From NCBI GenBank assembly GCA_963931865.1, contig OZ007508.1:16851104-16915103 (forward strand): 64,000 nucleotides of DNA. Direction: 5' to 3'. Below the pieces are notes generated by a model. That model was not told the origin of the DNA and made no database searches. It worked only from the letters and a program-made list of their open reading frames with translations. How positions within the stretch are numbered: position 1 is the stretch's first letter; the number at the start of each line of letters is the position of its first letter. This document shows, piece after piece, positions 32,780-45,063 of this stretch. The stretch comes from Axinella damicornis (lineage: Eukaryota > Porifera > Demospongiae > Axinellida > Axinellidae). Position numbers and translations under genes: made by a program.

Positions 32780-33138
32780 TCACGGCTTTGACGGTGGGTG
32801 ACTGAAGTGGGGAGTCCAATTGTCTTGTGTACTTGACGGATCACTCGAGGGAATTCGTGGTCCATAGCCGGGGTGATACTGGGGCTGTTGATGAGGAGGA
32901 AGAAGGAAGCCTGGGAGTTGCATGGAGGCAACAGACTGCTGTTGGATGACATGCTGGGGGTACTGGACTTGTGTCTCTTGCGGTGCAGGCTGAAAGCCAC
33001 TTGGAGGAGCCTGTAGTTGCACATGTGGGGTGGGCGGCTGTTCACCATATTGATACTGGGGGTGTGGATTGTGTGCCCCATGCGGCATTTGAAACCTACT
33101 AGGAAAGTGAGGATTCGGCATTGGAGGGATCGGGTAAC
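32780..33138 (-). CDS. Pro/Gln-rich C-terminal exon of GTPase-Death protein
   Basis: Acceptor 'gttccctcctacag' then about 119 codons to TGA at 32,780. The peptide is low-complexity, rich in Pro, Gln, His and Tyr (for example HPQYQYGEQPPTPHVQ and LLPPHQQPQYHPGYGPR), so likely disordered, perhaps a binding tail. The acceptor phase (1) matches the donor of the Death-domain exon. No known domain. Confidence 0.8.
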
Positions 33139-33240
33139 CTGTAGGAGGGAACGAGCAGAGATAAGTCAGGTGTCAGTACACATTCAATGTGAGTGCTGCC
33201 AAGTAAGGGAGTTTACTACAGTCACCGATTTAGCACTTAC

Positions 33241-33516
33241 AGTACGTTTGCCTCAGGGTTTGTGCAACATCTGGCCGGCCAACAAACTCGATCGCCTTGG
33301 CAAGTTCACACCATGTTGGACGAGGATTGACTCGTGGTAGCCACTTCTCTGTAAGAACAGCCATCAGGCACCTCTGCGGGTCGCCACGGTATCGATCATT
33401 TATGGCACTGAGCTGGGCTTGGGGGATCTCTAGGTAAGTACCAATTGGTTGCCACTTGTCGGGGACAGTGTGATAGAGCTGCTCCATCACTTGTTTCTCA
33501 GTAGGTTTGGACACAT
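33241..33516 (-). CDS. Death-domain exon
   Basis: 92 codons, acceptor 'tttgatttctag', donor GTACT/GTAAGTG, phase 1 in and out. The pattern is that of a Death domain: W-Q-P-I-G-T-Y-L-E-I-P, then L-S-A-I then D-P-Q-R-C-L-M-A-V-L, K-W-L, then TWCELAKAI and VAQTLRQ as the last helices. Death domains pair with others of their kind in apoptosis and innate-immune complexes. The position downstream of a Roc/COR-like GTPase is an arrangement known to me from sponges and corals. Confidence 0.85.
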
Positions 33517-33625
33517 CTAGAAATCAAAGGCAAGACCACAAGTAACCATTGCCCAGATGTACAGGGAGGTTGTAGGTGAGCTAACAAAACACATTACAGA
33601 CTTAGGAACATAGATTTTAATTTAC

Positions 33626-33850
33626 CTTGAAACTGATAGTGGTAAGACACTTGATGACCATACCACGGCTGATATGGTGAGGAGAGTGCATAGGATTGCT
33701 GATATCCATGGGCAGGTTGCAGTGTGGGCTGTAGTATAGGAGAGACATGCACCAGCTTTGACAAGCTTTCAACATCACTTCGTGGCAGCAGGGGAGACGA
33801 CGAGGCATGTACTGCGGCACTGGCTGTCCGAGGGCTTTTCATCTGGTACT
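33626..33850 (-). CDS. Ser/Pro/Tyr-rich linker exon
   Basis: 75 codons, acceptor 'tctattacatgcacag', donor TTTCAAG/GTAAATT, phase 1. Low complexity, with LQPTLQPAHGYQQSYAL and YQPWYGHQVSYHYQFQ. It joins the short charged exon to the Death domain and is probably disordered. Confidence 0.75.
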
Positions 33851-34100
33851 CTGTGCATGTAATAGAGGAACTCAATGAACAAGTACCAGCCATGAGTACG
33901 GTCATATGATCTAGCATGCCACATCAACCGTTTACCTACTAACCATATTTATACCTACTGGAGGATAAACAGACTATCCTGCACAATTGTGAACATGGTA
34001 AATTCTATACATAACCTACAAACTCCCCCTCCTATATTAATGACCGTGCATAGTACATACCACACTGAAGACATTGTGCCAACGCAGTTGTTATACGCAC

Positions 34101-34193
34101 CTAGTTCAACTGTCTCCACAGTGGTATCCTCAGTGGCCGTTTGTATCTTCTGGCGCTTTGCGAGTGGAATCCCTTCCTCAGCAGGCGAAGATT
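34101..34193 (-). CDS. Short charged linker exon
   Basis: 31 codons, acceptor 'tatcatgatacttgcag' (weak pyrimidine tract), donor GAACTAG/GTGCGTA, phase 1. The peptide includes PLAKRQKIQTATEDTTVETV; the K-R-Q-K patch could act as a nuclear signal, which is speculation. Confidence 0.65.
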   Translation of the reverse strand, partial: NLRLLRKGFHSQSARRYKRPLRIPLWRQLN

Positions 34194-34817
34194 CTGCAAG
34201 TATCATGACCAACAGATGTGTTCTAATAGCAGGTGTTCTTACCTTGGGACCTGTTGCAGTGTAACAGGCAACTACTGTATCGTCCCTAGCATGGACCCAC
34301 GGGTGCTCACTGCTCAAGGTGCTTGAATGGTTGAGCTAAGCACCCACCCTCACTTATGAATTACCTCGGGCAGTGTTAAATTGGTCTCAAACTGCACCCT
34401 CGACCAATTAACTCAGTACCGCATGCATCATAGTCCTAATTGTCGTGTTTTATTGTTTCACATCGCAAGACAGGGGAATTTTATGGCTATGACTTCTGAC
34501 ATGTCCAGATAAAGATGGAGCTGATCAACGTACGAAAGGGCTTGCAGCGTTTGAGGCTACAATGTTTAGGCCCGTTAGTTGCGTTGTTTCAGCACCCCAT
34601 CCAGATTTGGGGCCGCATGAATCTTGCCATTACTACATAGTTGTTTCTGCCTACCCGCACCCAGAGTCATCTTGCGAAACAACCAGCTAGCATCGTGTGA
34701 AAATATTCGTTGCACATGTAAAAAATATTTGCGTGGTTTATGACAACCATGAAACAATAGTAATGATGTTTTACCCTAGCTGGTGTACATCAAGGTAAAC
34801 AACAATGAGCTTGTTAC

Positions 34818-36917
34818 CTGAGGTTGTTGCCTTTGTCTTCAGCCACACTTTCTCCCTCTCTCCTAGCTCTCCAAACCGGTCAGCATCCCGGCTGCACTGC
34901 CAGTACTCTTGGTCCTTGGATAAGGTGGCTACATGCAGTGGAGGGGCAGGCCGCTTGCTGAGAACCAGACCGTCGTCACTGCTACTGTGGGGACAGAAAA
35001 ATGCCTCAAGAGGCTTTGCGCTGTTGTACCTCAAGGTTTTAGTGGCTGCGTTGATCCCATCAAATATCGAATTCCGAATGGTGGGGCAGATCTTGCGACA
35101 TGCTGACGATGGTGCCCTAATGTGGACCTCAAAGAAGGCAAAGGAATCAACTAGAGTGACCGCACAAGCATGGTCAGGCAACCGGAACTTGATGATGTTT
35201 CTCGCTATCAGAATGGGTGTACCACTACTAGGAAGCAAGACTTCCCACAGGCAATGACTCATTAGGAATGCAGCCAGGTAGGGAAAGACTCCAGCACGTG
35301 GCCAACCATTAGGGAAGCGAAGAATGAGAGGAGCTGCGGCATCTGTGAAGATGCGATGCTGGTCTAGCTCCTCATGAGATACCATGTCCAGAAGTGAGGG
35401 CATTAAGTACTCATCCCCTGATACTGGGCCAATGATTAGAAGGTGTTGGAGAAGCCTAAGAAGATCAGCTGCAGTAAAAAGGCCAGGGACATAGTGCTCA
35501 GGAAACTGCTGGAGAAATTCAAGAGTGACGATGCCCTGGTCTCGAAACTTAAGCCATTTACTAGTGACAAAGGCCTCAGACATTACACAGTTTCCATCAC
35601 CTTCTCTGGCTTTGAGAAGCCTCTGCCTGTGCTCTACAAGCTCAGAAAGCTTGTCAACTGGGATCTGAGGATCAGTGAAAAGCACATTGGGAAGCACATC
35701 TGGATAATAGAGGCAGATATTCAACTCGTCAAAATATTTCAGAGCCGCATGGAAAGCTCCTGTGGTGATTTTAAGCGAGTGTGCTACGTGAAGGCATTCT
35801 TTTGTGCTAAGGACCTTCCTTACCAATAGGTTAGCCAACCTTTGAAGCAACAACTCCAAGATGTACCATATGATCGGAATTCGGACCTTGGGTGGGGCAG
35901 AGCTCTCGATTACTTTCCTTAGTATTTCGGCAATTCGTCTATCCTCTTCTCCAGGTTCTTTGGTGTTGACCGGAAAGATAGGCTGATTAAGTCCTCTGTT
36001 GTAAAGGACAAGGTCATGGGGGAAGGCTGGGTGGAGAAGTTCAAAGAGTGTTTTGTTCTTCTCAGCCCGTGTTTCAGACAGGCACTCATGCTCCTTATCT
36101 CTGTGAGTGCCAACTACAGCGATCGTTGAATTCCTGCCTTCTGTTGGTTGCGATTGCAGGGTACGAACCATGCACATGAGGATCTGAATGTTGGTGAGCA
36201 GCGAAGGGTAAGGTGTACCCACAAGCTCACCTGCTTTGAAGTATTCTACAATGGGGTGATCGTTGAGGCTCTCACTCAGCCGCTGCACGAAGATGGTGCT
36301 GCAGGCATTGCGAATGAAGATCGGAAGAAGATCATGGAACTGCGGCTGGCCACCGGAATCGATGATATGTATCCAGTCAGAATCAATCAGTTCTCTAGAT
36401 ACATTCAGACCCTGACTCGAGATCGTTTTCGTAAGTTGGTCGAGTAAGCTAGTGATGGCCAGCTGTAGAGCTTCTTCGGAGGTAGAAAGGGGAGCTTCCT
36501 CTTGTGTGCTAGGTGTAGTCAGTGTGGTCTGATCAGGTTGGGAAGCAGCGTGTTCCTGGTCAGGGGTCGTCTCATCCAGGGTATTGTGCTGGAGAATGGA
36601 TTTGATTTTTTCCACTCCTTCGGGAAGGCTATCACAGAGGATTGGGATGGCTCCCGAGAGCATTTTCAATAGCTCTTGCTCATCCACCACCTTCCAACCA
36701 CCAATGCAGAGCTGGATCCGGGTCCCGGAGACAACTCTGACTCGAACAGGGCGTTCAGCACACGGTGTGCTAGTCCGAAGCCCTGGCGGAGGCCTCCCAA
36801 GAAGAAGGAATTTCAGACTGGTTTTGCCAACTCCGGGTGGCCCAGTAAAAACAGACTTGATAATTCGTGCATTTACATAGCCATGTTGCATAGCCTCATT
36901 GATGTACTTCCTGGATT
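34818..36917 (-). CDS. Roc-like GTPase and COR-like exon
   Basis: A single 2,100-base open exon. Acceptor 'cactgtttgctctcccacag' at 36,918; donor ACCTCAG/GTAACA; phase 1 both ends. I start here because of that strong acceptor; the open frame upstream to 37,014 probably reads intron. Residues count from the exon start: P-loop GPPGVGKTS about 25-33, followed by LKFLLLGRPPP; a Glu/Thr/Gln-rich insert about 110-150; G3 DSGGQPQFHDLLP about 186-198; G4 VVGTHRDKEH about 268-277 (a Roc-style THxD). After about 320 comes a helical/winged-helix COR-like region, and the final 200 residues continue the fold to the LGEREKVWLK segment. ROCO proteins are GTP-regulated scaffolds; here no kinase or LRR is seen. 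Earlier exons lie upstream and were not identified. Identity by motif, not by search. Confidence 0.85.
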
Positions 36918-37077
36918 CTGTGGGAGAGCAAACAGTGAGTGGGTAATCAACTCTGGACAATACTGGTTGGTTAACTTGGATGGTTCCGTATCTCTGATAA
37001 CCATTAATCAACACTGGACAATACTGGAGGTTGGATATCTTAGCTGGTTCCAGATTTCATACCATTAGTATTATGTA
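36918..37077 (-). other. Intron with short internal repeats
   Basis: Upstream of the GTPase exon, a motif 'ctggacaatactgg' with following 'gttccagat/gttccgtatc' text occurs twice about 60 bases apart. Open frame continues to 37,014 but contains the strong splice acceptor. Confidence 0.5.
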
Positions 37078-37212
37078 ATAGCATGGGTTGCTGTGGTATT
37101 TGGGAGTAATAGCACGAGTAATGCAGGAGGTAATTGCACGAGGCGAAGCCAAGTGCAATTTACTGCATTATGAGTACTATTAATCCCTAATACCACAGCA
37201 AACCATGCTATC
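37078..37212. mobile_element. Small MITE ATAGCATGGGTTGCTGTGG
   Basis: A 135-base element with inverted ends ATAGCATGGGTTGCTGTGGT and the complementary CCACAGCAAACCATGCTAT, plus internal inverted 'gcacgag..' motifs. It lies just upstream of the GTPase exon, probably intronic. Target duplication unclear. Confidence 0.8.
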
Positions 37213-39169
37213 ACAGATTACTCTTCATAGCTTTCAGTACAACAATAATCTCGGTATAATGCAAGTAGGTTAGCTAGCTAGCTACGTACATGAACAGCAG
37301 ATGGAAATGCATGTGCAAAACAATACTAGCTAGCTATTCACAGTCCAAGAGAATAGTAGCTAGCTATGAAGTTCTGTTTTCCAATTATTGGTTCGCCATG
37401 TTCCGGTGATTTAGTGTGCGGTTCTTCGGTTTCAGACTGGTAGACGCTCAATGTCTTGCAGTGCGCTGTTGTTGAATGAACGAAGAGTGGGATTCTCCGG
37501 GTCCAGGTAGCTACAGGAGCGGTTGAAGGAGGAGGCACAGCCAGTGGAAGTTCTTCAAATAGCGAGTCATTGTCGTCAGTTTATAAAGACCCTGCCAAGG
37601 CTAGTGCTGCCATGCTGTGCTCGCTCTCAGACGCAATAATGCTGCTTAGTTACGACATTGAATCTCCACACCCACGTGCTTGAATAGCCAATCAGCTGCC
37701 GATTACAGTATTCCGCAGTCCTGTAAGTTAGCTTCATTGGCTCACAACTGTGGCATTACAGAATAATACCACAGTTTTGTATAGGACTTTAGTATGGAGT
37801 GTAATACAGCTCTAAGATTAACACTACTATATATTGTGGAACATTTGATGGTCTGTTAGGATAGTAAATTGGAGTTGATGACCTCATAAATCAATCCCAT
37901 AAATGTCTTGAAAACCAAGTGACCAACATCACAACAGCTACATTGCTTTGTATCCAGCATTTACACATGTCAGCACCCCAGCTTTTCATTGCTTGCAGGA
38001 CAGGAATATTGTATCACGTCAACAAGTTAACATCAACTTTAGATAACTCCTTAATGTGTACTTCAGGCTTGTCCCAATCACATTCTTTGCTTAGCCTCAT
38101 TGTCATGGGAACCATCTCAATGCCATAGCAACTGATGGTCTTCTTCATGGGGAAGGGAACACATGTAACAGTTACCATGACAACAAATATGTTTCTGACA
38201 TAGATTTCGTTGATCTTGATCAGAGTCTGTGTATCATCCTAGGTATACTCTCACAGGGGCGGCAGTGGCATAGATAAGGTGGTACGGCCCACCATCGTAG
38301 CACACCGTGGAAGGCGGTGCCCAGAGGCGCGAAGTGCCGATCTGTCTGTGCTTTGCGCGAAAGAAATTTTTTCATCAGCGATGAGTGATAAGCATCCAAA
38401 CAGCCGTTTTGGGAAAGAAAGAGACCTTGGCTGGTGTGGAGGTTCAATAGTAGGTCCAGAACTAGGACCAGCATTTGTCGCTTGCAGTACGAAAGTGCAG
38501 AGGGAAAGCCTGGATGGATTTCGCACATGATGTGTGCCGCCACTGATGTCACAGATTCTGTTAATACGTGTTCAACTTGTTATTGCCTGTTCCAGAGATG
38601 CTACAGAGACCAGACAAATTCCAGATGAGCGGCAGGTCCTACCCATACAACATAACTTGAGTTGAAACAAAACTGCTGAGTAATACAACGGTTGTAACTT
38701 GGAAGCGTTTATACTGTTCACTCCGGGCAGTGGGCCATCACTCTGGGAAGTACAGCTCAGCACTACTTCGAAGGTAAGACTTGTAGCTTGGATAAGATCG
38801 GTGTGGCTCTCTTCCGGCCATTGACCTGTCTTCATATGCAATCGTAGCTACTCTGTACTGTACTTGTCTTGAACGTGTAAAATCTGTCCACGCCTATAGC
38901 GCCTTCACCCGCTTTTCATACTGCAAGCGACAAAAGCTGGCACGGAGGCCTGGAAATGAGGCTACATCCCAACTTCTTCCAGTGACTAGACTATATGTGG
39001 TTAGGCAGAGCAGCCTTTGAACAAACACACACACCTTTACAATGATAGGGTAATAAGTAAAAGGTACAAGCACTGACCCGAACGATTATGATTGTCTAAT
39101 GGAAAAATGGGGACAATAAGCAACGTCAGTGGTTATGATCAACTGCAAAACTCAACTACAATCTTTGCA
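37213..39169. other. Presumed 5' region of the GTPase gene; no exon assigned
   Basis: A minus-strand frame at 37,338-37,580 (with PPPSTAPVATWTRRIPLFVH) could be an upstream exon or 5' UTR, but no matching donor was found. A plus-strand GC-rich stretch near 38,255-38,530 is open on several frames. 38,890-38,965 resembles a decayed TAGCCTCG element. The missing N-terminal exons of the GTPase gene are expected here or further up. Confidence 0.35.
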
Positions 39170-39250
39170 ATAGCCTCGTTCCCAGGCTCTCCCACTCACG
39201 AACAAAAATTGAGAGCGACGAAAGCTGGGCTGGGCCTGGGAACGAGGCTA
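39170..39250. mobile_element. TAGCCTCG palindrome with exact 9-base duplication
   Basis: TAGCCTCGTTCCCAGGC, a loop with a secondary stem, and the inverted end. Flanked on both sides by TCTTTGCAA. Confidence 0.93.
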
Positions 39251-39966
39251 TCTTTGCAACACGCCAACCAGTTCATTATTCTTACAACAACAGTGCATGA
39301 TGTACAGTACCTAAGATTTGGCATACTGACTAGTGTTTAAAACAGCAATGTGATAATCCATTCAGTGAAATACAATGCATACTGCATTTTAAGTGGCTGT
39401 AGTAAACATGAAACTAATGACATGGATTATAAACAAGAAGCCACACCCTAAATAGTTATTCTTCTTGCAGGAGGCTAAGCTTCGTACCCAGGCTATAACT
39501 GCAGTATGGAGGGCAATAAGGTACGTAGCTAGCTCTGCTAATGATGACACTGTCAGAATAGAGTAGTCAAAGAAATGTATGATCTGACTTTCCTGATTTG
39601 GTAGACTCAACGCACCAGTAGCTACAGTAATGGCAACAGCTTTTAGTGCTACAGCAAACATGGAAATCCCTTGGCTAAACCTTGTTTATACTTGTGGCAC
39701 AGGGACGGAAAGGACGGTGGAAGGTACTTAGAACAGGGTACCCTGGATTTCAGAACAGTAAAAGCAAAACGACACGCATAACCCATTTGGCAAACATTCA
39801 TATACTAGCAAGACCCCCCCAACGTGTGGTATCTGGTGTACACAGAAATGGAAATGGAAGCCCGGGTGTTTCCGTCGCACTGTACGGAACTCACTGAAAT
39901 GTCAATGTAAAAGGCATGGTCAATAAAAGATGGCTGCACAGTTTGATCAAGGACTGCTGAGTGTAA
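39251..39966. other. No gene seen
   Basis: Unique DNA before the second block. The minus frame 39,389-39,661 is hydrophobic in parts but has no splice borders. Confidence 0.4.
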
Positions 39967-40233
39967 TCATGTTACCACGGGAGACGTCCCAGGAAGTCCC
40001 AGGACTTCACTGGAGTGTACAACCACGAACTGTGTGCATGTAGCTGAGTACGTGGGACATCCCAGGAGGTCCTGAGGATACCCTAGCACTATACCCTGAG
40101 GACTGCGGTGGAGTGTATGACTGGGGCTGTGTGCAAGCAGCTGAGTGGGACATTCCAGGAAGTCCCGGGGATGTCCTAGGATTTCAGTGGAGTGGGACCA
40201 CATACACAGAAAGGAGGGGACACTCTGGGCCAT
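39967..40233. repeat. Tandem repeat spanning the block boundary
   Basis: Three diverged units of about 84-93 bases. On the minus strand they form one open frame with recurring 'HS.E.LG.P' peptides (HSTEILGHPRDFLECP, HSSEVLGLPG). The boundary of the big duplication (40,021) falls inside this array. If the first copy also begins in such an array left of base 1, unequal exchange in it could have made the duplication. Confidence 0.65.
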
Positions 40234-40917
40234 CCCAGGACTTGAAAAGAATCTTAAATGCTGTGACGTATGGTGGCAGTCCTACATGTATTGGGACTTG
40301 CCAATTGCAGCTTCCCAGAAATCTTTGTGCACTAGCTACTACCGTAATCTCCTGATAATACACCCATGGGCAATGAATATTAGTGGCTACTCAAAGAGGG
40401 GGGTGGGCATATTTCTCAGATTCACTGCACTCGGAAGTAGGCTCACTGCACTCAAAAGTAAGACCCAGTCACTGCACGTGCAAAATAGTGCCATGAGCCA
40501 CACTGCAACAGTCATTCTAGCACTACTACTCCCTGGTGAGCAGGAACAATCTCTTCGTGTGAGTAGCTGCAGGAACAACAAACGAGATCGAGCTAGACAC
40601 AGCAGGAGTGGTTGAAGTACGTGGAGTGCAAAGACCATCTTTGGGACTTGCCAATCGCTGCTGCTTCTGAGAAATCCGTACTGTGCTGCTAGTGTTACAC
40701 TAGGTGATTGCACACACGAAGATACAAACCAGCAAAGTGCAGCGTGTGCAGCATGCACTAGTACACAGCTGATTAATGATAACGAAATTCATTGGAAATG
40801 GTATCACAATAGCCAGCCTTCATTTCTTAGTCTAACCTCTCACAGTACTACATGTACTTCCAGAGCCAGTCCAGTGCTTTCCTGTTCCAGGTAATAGGGT
40901 GGGCATACTTTCGAGTA

Positions 40918-41904
40918 ATACAGTATTCTCCCACTAATATGCCCCCTCCGAAAATACACCCTCCCTCTCTTTTCGCCCAAGTTCCTGCACAGGGTAGTTT
41001 GATTTGTTTTAACCCTGGTGAGCGTCTTCTGACTACATGTGCGCAACTTCGGATCGTCAATACAAGTCATCTTGTTGCCACTCTTCTGCAGGAAGTACCA
41101 GGAAATGTCCCGTTGTAATGACCGACAGTATTGCTGTTCTGGATGATGGCTACGGCAAAGTCGTCGTGAATGTTATGGCCCTCGCGATTAAGTCGCAGCT
41201 CTTCTTGCCGATATAGGCAGTCCTATCAAGTCTCACGCATCCTGTGTGAGACACACACATTTACATGTCATCTCACGCTCACATGCATGCATATCCAAAT
41301 CTCACCATTTGCACAGTGCATGTTACTGTTGATTTTGGCTCCCTTTGAACACTGAAGCACAAAGCAGTAAGCATTTCATTGACTTCCCTAAGTGGACACT
41401 GACAGGTTTCTCAATGGTTGATTCAATTATACCCACTTACATGACACGTGTTCAAGTTCTCAATGCAACAACGAACTTGATAGTGAAGTTGTTTAGAAAC
41501 TGTTTTATTCAGTCATGAATTTCTGCCTTGACCTTGACCTTCACAGGTCAAATTCTTCTTTGTGAAGGGTATTTATTGTGTGACGAGTTTAAATTGAATG
41601 GGTCTCCCTCATTTTGTGCCAATCTCACTCATTTTGAGGTGGGGTCTCACTCAAGTGACGCTGCCGACCTTGACTGGTCTGTATAGGGAAACCACGCATG
41701 ATGACCACGAACAGTACGGGAGATCATTTGTACTTTTGTAACTGTGAACATGAACCCGTGGCAGTGTCATAACAGTGTTGTGCATGTAGCAAAAGGGCGT
41801 ATAATCGAGACTAATTGCATAGTCGAAAATACGCCCCCTCCCCACTTTGCGCTGGATGTAGTGCACAAAATGGGGGGAGGGCGTATTAACGGGAGACTAC
41901 GGTA
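40918..41904. mobile_element. Copy-2 partner of the 903-1,801 element
   Basis: Same TIRs and same HIRAN-like remnant on the minus strand (about 41,030-41,215). In copy 2 the remnant is broken by an 11-base loss at about 41,031 and by an extra insertion of about 100 bases near 41,220-41,340. Confidence 0.75.
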
Positions 41905-42529
41905 AGCAACAACTTGTTGCGAAAATGGGCGGTGGGTGTATTTTCGAGGGTGGGCGTATTATATCGGAGATTACGTTAGTACTAAGTGATTGCACACATG
42001 AAGACACAAACATGCAGAGCACAGTATGCATGCAGAGTCTCATGTCATGCATCAGCTAGTCCAGCACAACTGATTATGTGCAGTGGAACTTCGATGAATA
42101 TTGAACAAACATGTGATTTTTAATTTTGCAACAAGGGGTCGATGATGACCACACCCCCTACAAATCCCACGTGTAAATACTTAAGCATTCACTCATCAAA
42201 AACATGTGGACTGCTGCCCTTTTGGGAAGAACCACCATGCCAAAGGGAGTGAGTATATAATGGTGAGGTGGCATGTGCAGCTGTCTTCCCAAGTGTTGGC
42301 ATTTGCTTGTGATGATTTGTACCTCACAAAAATTTCCAGCTATTCAACACACATACACATTGTGGCTAATGATGAACAATACATACATCAACAAACATTG
42401 ATGTGGCACAATAACACCAATTACAAGTTGGGTCGTACTTGCTTCCAGGGTTGACACAACCCGGGGGCAGAGCAACAGAGAAGTCAATGTTTACTACTTA
42501 AATTTTATGTCCACAACAATCTATCATAC

Positions 42530-42716
42530 CTTCATCTTGTTGATGAGATAGTCTCTGGAGATCCTCCTCCATGTCATTCACATCCTCCTGCCATATTTCT
42601 TCCTGCCCCTTTGCCGTTTCCATCTCCTGCTGTACAGAAATTAGCCTCTCTTCTACTTGTCTCCTCCTAGCCTCCCCACACCCGTCACTCAGCTCTTGCA
42701 TCAGTGAGGCCTTCTC
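42530..42716 (-). CDS. Coiled-coil exon, copy 2
   Basis: Same 187-base length, acceptor and donor (AAG/GTATGA) as 3,246-3,432. The N-terminal half is identical; the distal half differs at roughly 13 residues (for example QEEIWQEDVNDMEEDLQR), still coiled-coil-like and open. Confidence 0.6.
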
Positions 42717-42779
42717 CTACACAGGGAACACATAGTACCATCGAAATGTGCCCCATCCTCACAACAGTTGGCTTACATA

Positions 42780-43656
42780 TCTCATGATTGATATACCCAT
42801 GCAGCCCTCTAATTTCTTGAACGTCACTTGAAGTACGTAGAGTAGTATAGAGACACTCAGTGCTACTGATGAGGGCAGTGAAATGTAGTAAGGACGTTGG
42901 TCATGCTCATGCTTCAGCTCATGCAAGTAGGCACTCACAGTTATTATGGTTAGGTATACATATGGTATGTGTCTAAAAATGATCCTATTTTTGTAAACCT
43001 ACTTTGCCAAATCTCCACCACAAATGCAAGACCAAGACAAAGTTCCAGAAGACCTAGTGAAGCTCCAGAAGGTCTAAGCAAAATTCAAGAAGACCTAACG
43101 AAGCTCCAGAAACTCTGAAAGCCAACATTTGCCAAAAGGTTACCCTTTTCAACCCTGTGGATGAACATCCCGCACTAGATACGTGATAGGTGCTTGATAT
43201 GTCCCTCTATGGTAGGTAGGTACAATTACAGAAACTCAGTGGTAAATGGCAGGCTAACTGTGGCAGTGTGTATGAGGTGGATGGAGTGAGGTACTGTATA
43301 GTTTCCCACTAATACGTACCCCCACCCCATTTTGCACACTACTTTAAGTCTAAAGTGGGGAGGGGGGTGTATTTGATTAGTCTCGACTATATGCCACCAC
43401 AAATGCAAGGACGACTTCTTTGCTGTAGCTATCCACACAAACAGCAACAACGTTGGTCATGTACCACGAGACATTGCCCAAGTCGGCCGGTACTACCAAC
43501 TGAAGATTGGCAGTAGATAACTTGCACCGTCAGTGCTAGGGCGACTGGATACCAAGACTGGGTGGTTCTGACGAGGGTCAATGTCTTCAGGGGGATATGA
43601 AAACACTATGACAGGCTTATAACTTTGTTCGCTAAGCTACATAACAGCTTACTAAG

Positions 43657-43694
<38 letters not shown>

Positions 43695-44163
43695 ATTTGA
43701 AGGAAGCGTATATTAGTGGGAGACTATGGTAATTTACAAACTGGGAGTGGTTGACATAATGGCAGTAACTACAAGCATATTCCAGAAGCATGCACAGGAA
43801 CATTATTGTTGAGAAGTTGAGTGTAAGTTAGAAAAGTATCCCAGACCCAAACCAACTCCAGCGCAAATCAATTCCAGTATCACACGTGGGGACTGGGAAG
43901 CGATTCGTGCTGGGGTTGGTTTGGGTCTAGGGCCGAGAATAGTGTGAAATGTGTCTGACGCATTCAATGGGCATGATCCTAATCATGACATACTCATTAA
44001 GTACCCACCACTCGAAGTATTGTGGGTACATACTTTTGAACGTTGGAAATCGATTGGGGGAAAAAAAAATACACCTCGATCGGAAAAATTTCCTGCCACG
44101 TGGCATTAATGCACAATCCAATTAATGCACATGCCACGTGGCAACCACACTCAGTTGATAGCA
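42780..44163. other. Non-coding; poly(G) and transposon debris
   Basis: Partner of 4,712-6,790 without the large copy-1 insertions. Poly(G) of 35 at 43,659-43,693. The fold-back at about 43,840-43,935 (arms 'cccagacccaaaccaactcc' and 'ttggtttgggtctagggcc') is better preserved than in copy 1. Confidence 0.5.
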
Positions 44164-44210
44164 ATGGCAGCCGACGGCACGACAAAAGCTCATGTATCTC
44201 CACCACCAAG
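44164..44210 (+). CDS. Possible first coding exon, copy 2
   Basis: MAADGTTKAHVSPPP then donor CAAG/GTGAGTTTC; partner of 7,010-7,056. Confidence 0.3.
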
Positions 44211-45023
44211 GTGAGTTTCAGCACAATTATTATACATTTGTGTCACTGCATGATAGCGATCACAGCGTATCTTCGGAATCTCTGTAGACTTTCCCTGTGA
44301 CCTTTTACCCTACCAGGAGTGTAATAGCCTGTCTATTCTCTACACTGTCTGATTTTAATACGCTAGCAGCGCAGCAAGTAAAGCCATGGTAGCACCGAAT
44401 ATCTCCATGTCACATTTCTGCTATACAGAAATAGTGCACTTTGAGACCTTTGTGAATGTCATCAATGACCAGAGAATTTCTGTAGTGGCCACTTGGCTTG
44501 TAGTTTGCTAATGCGTACTAATTGAGGAATGACAGAATGTCATCACAAGCTGTACACAGCACAAATCATTGCGCCTGGTAGTGTCTTGGGAGTATGCCCA
44601 TACGTGATACACTGTCAAAGACGGGGGTGAGCTTATTTTCTGCTTTTGGCTTTGAAAGCATACCCAACCCTGCACTATCCCACTGCCTGTGTGTATCACT
44701 AGTACCACACCTTGTTTACGTCTCTACAACTAGATCTTGTCAATGAGTGGTTTATTAAGCATAGGAGTCAAAAGGCAACTAGTCAGTTATCATGTCATTG
44801 TCGTTTCCACTTGTGACGTGAACAAATTCACCTGCAACAGTGTACTACAGAGTTTGCAGGAAAATTTTGCGATTTGACCTTGATCTTGGCAGTGGTGCAG
44901 CGAAGCCCCGGCCTGAGTCCAGGCAATGCTAGATTGTGCCCAGGTAATATACTTGTGCTCTACAATGTCTGAGCAGAGACTCACTGACCTTGCTGTCCTC
45001 TCAATGTGCTCAATTCAGTTATC

Positions 45024-45063
45024 CTACCCTAACCCTAACCCTGACCCTACCCTAACCCTGACC
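45024..45063. repeat. Telomere-like CCCTAA repeats
   Basis: Five to six units of CCCTAA with CCCTGA and CCCTA variants. TTAGGG is the usual animal telomere repeat. Absent from copy 1 at the same place (about 9,145). Interstitial. Confidence 0.85.

Noticed and set aside
34805..35829. Plus-strand frames opposite the GTPase exon
   Set aside because: Shadows of the long minus-strand coding exon, whose motifs are on the other strand.
36918..37014. N-terminal extension MLINGYQRYG of the GTPase frame
   Set aside because: A strong splice acceptor at 36,918 and a repeated intron-like motif upstream make this more likely intron than coding sequence.
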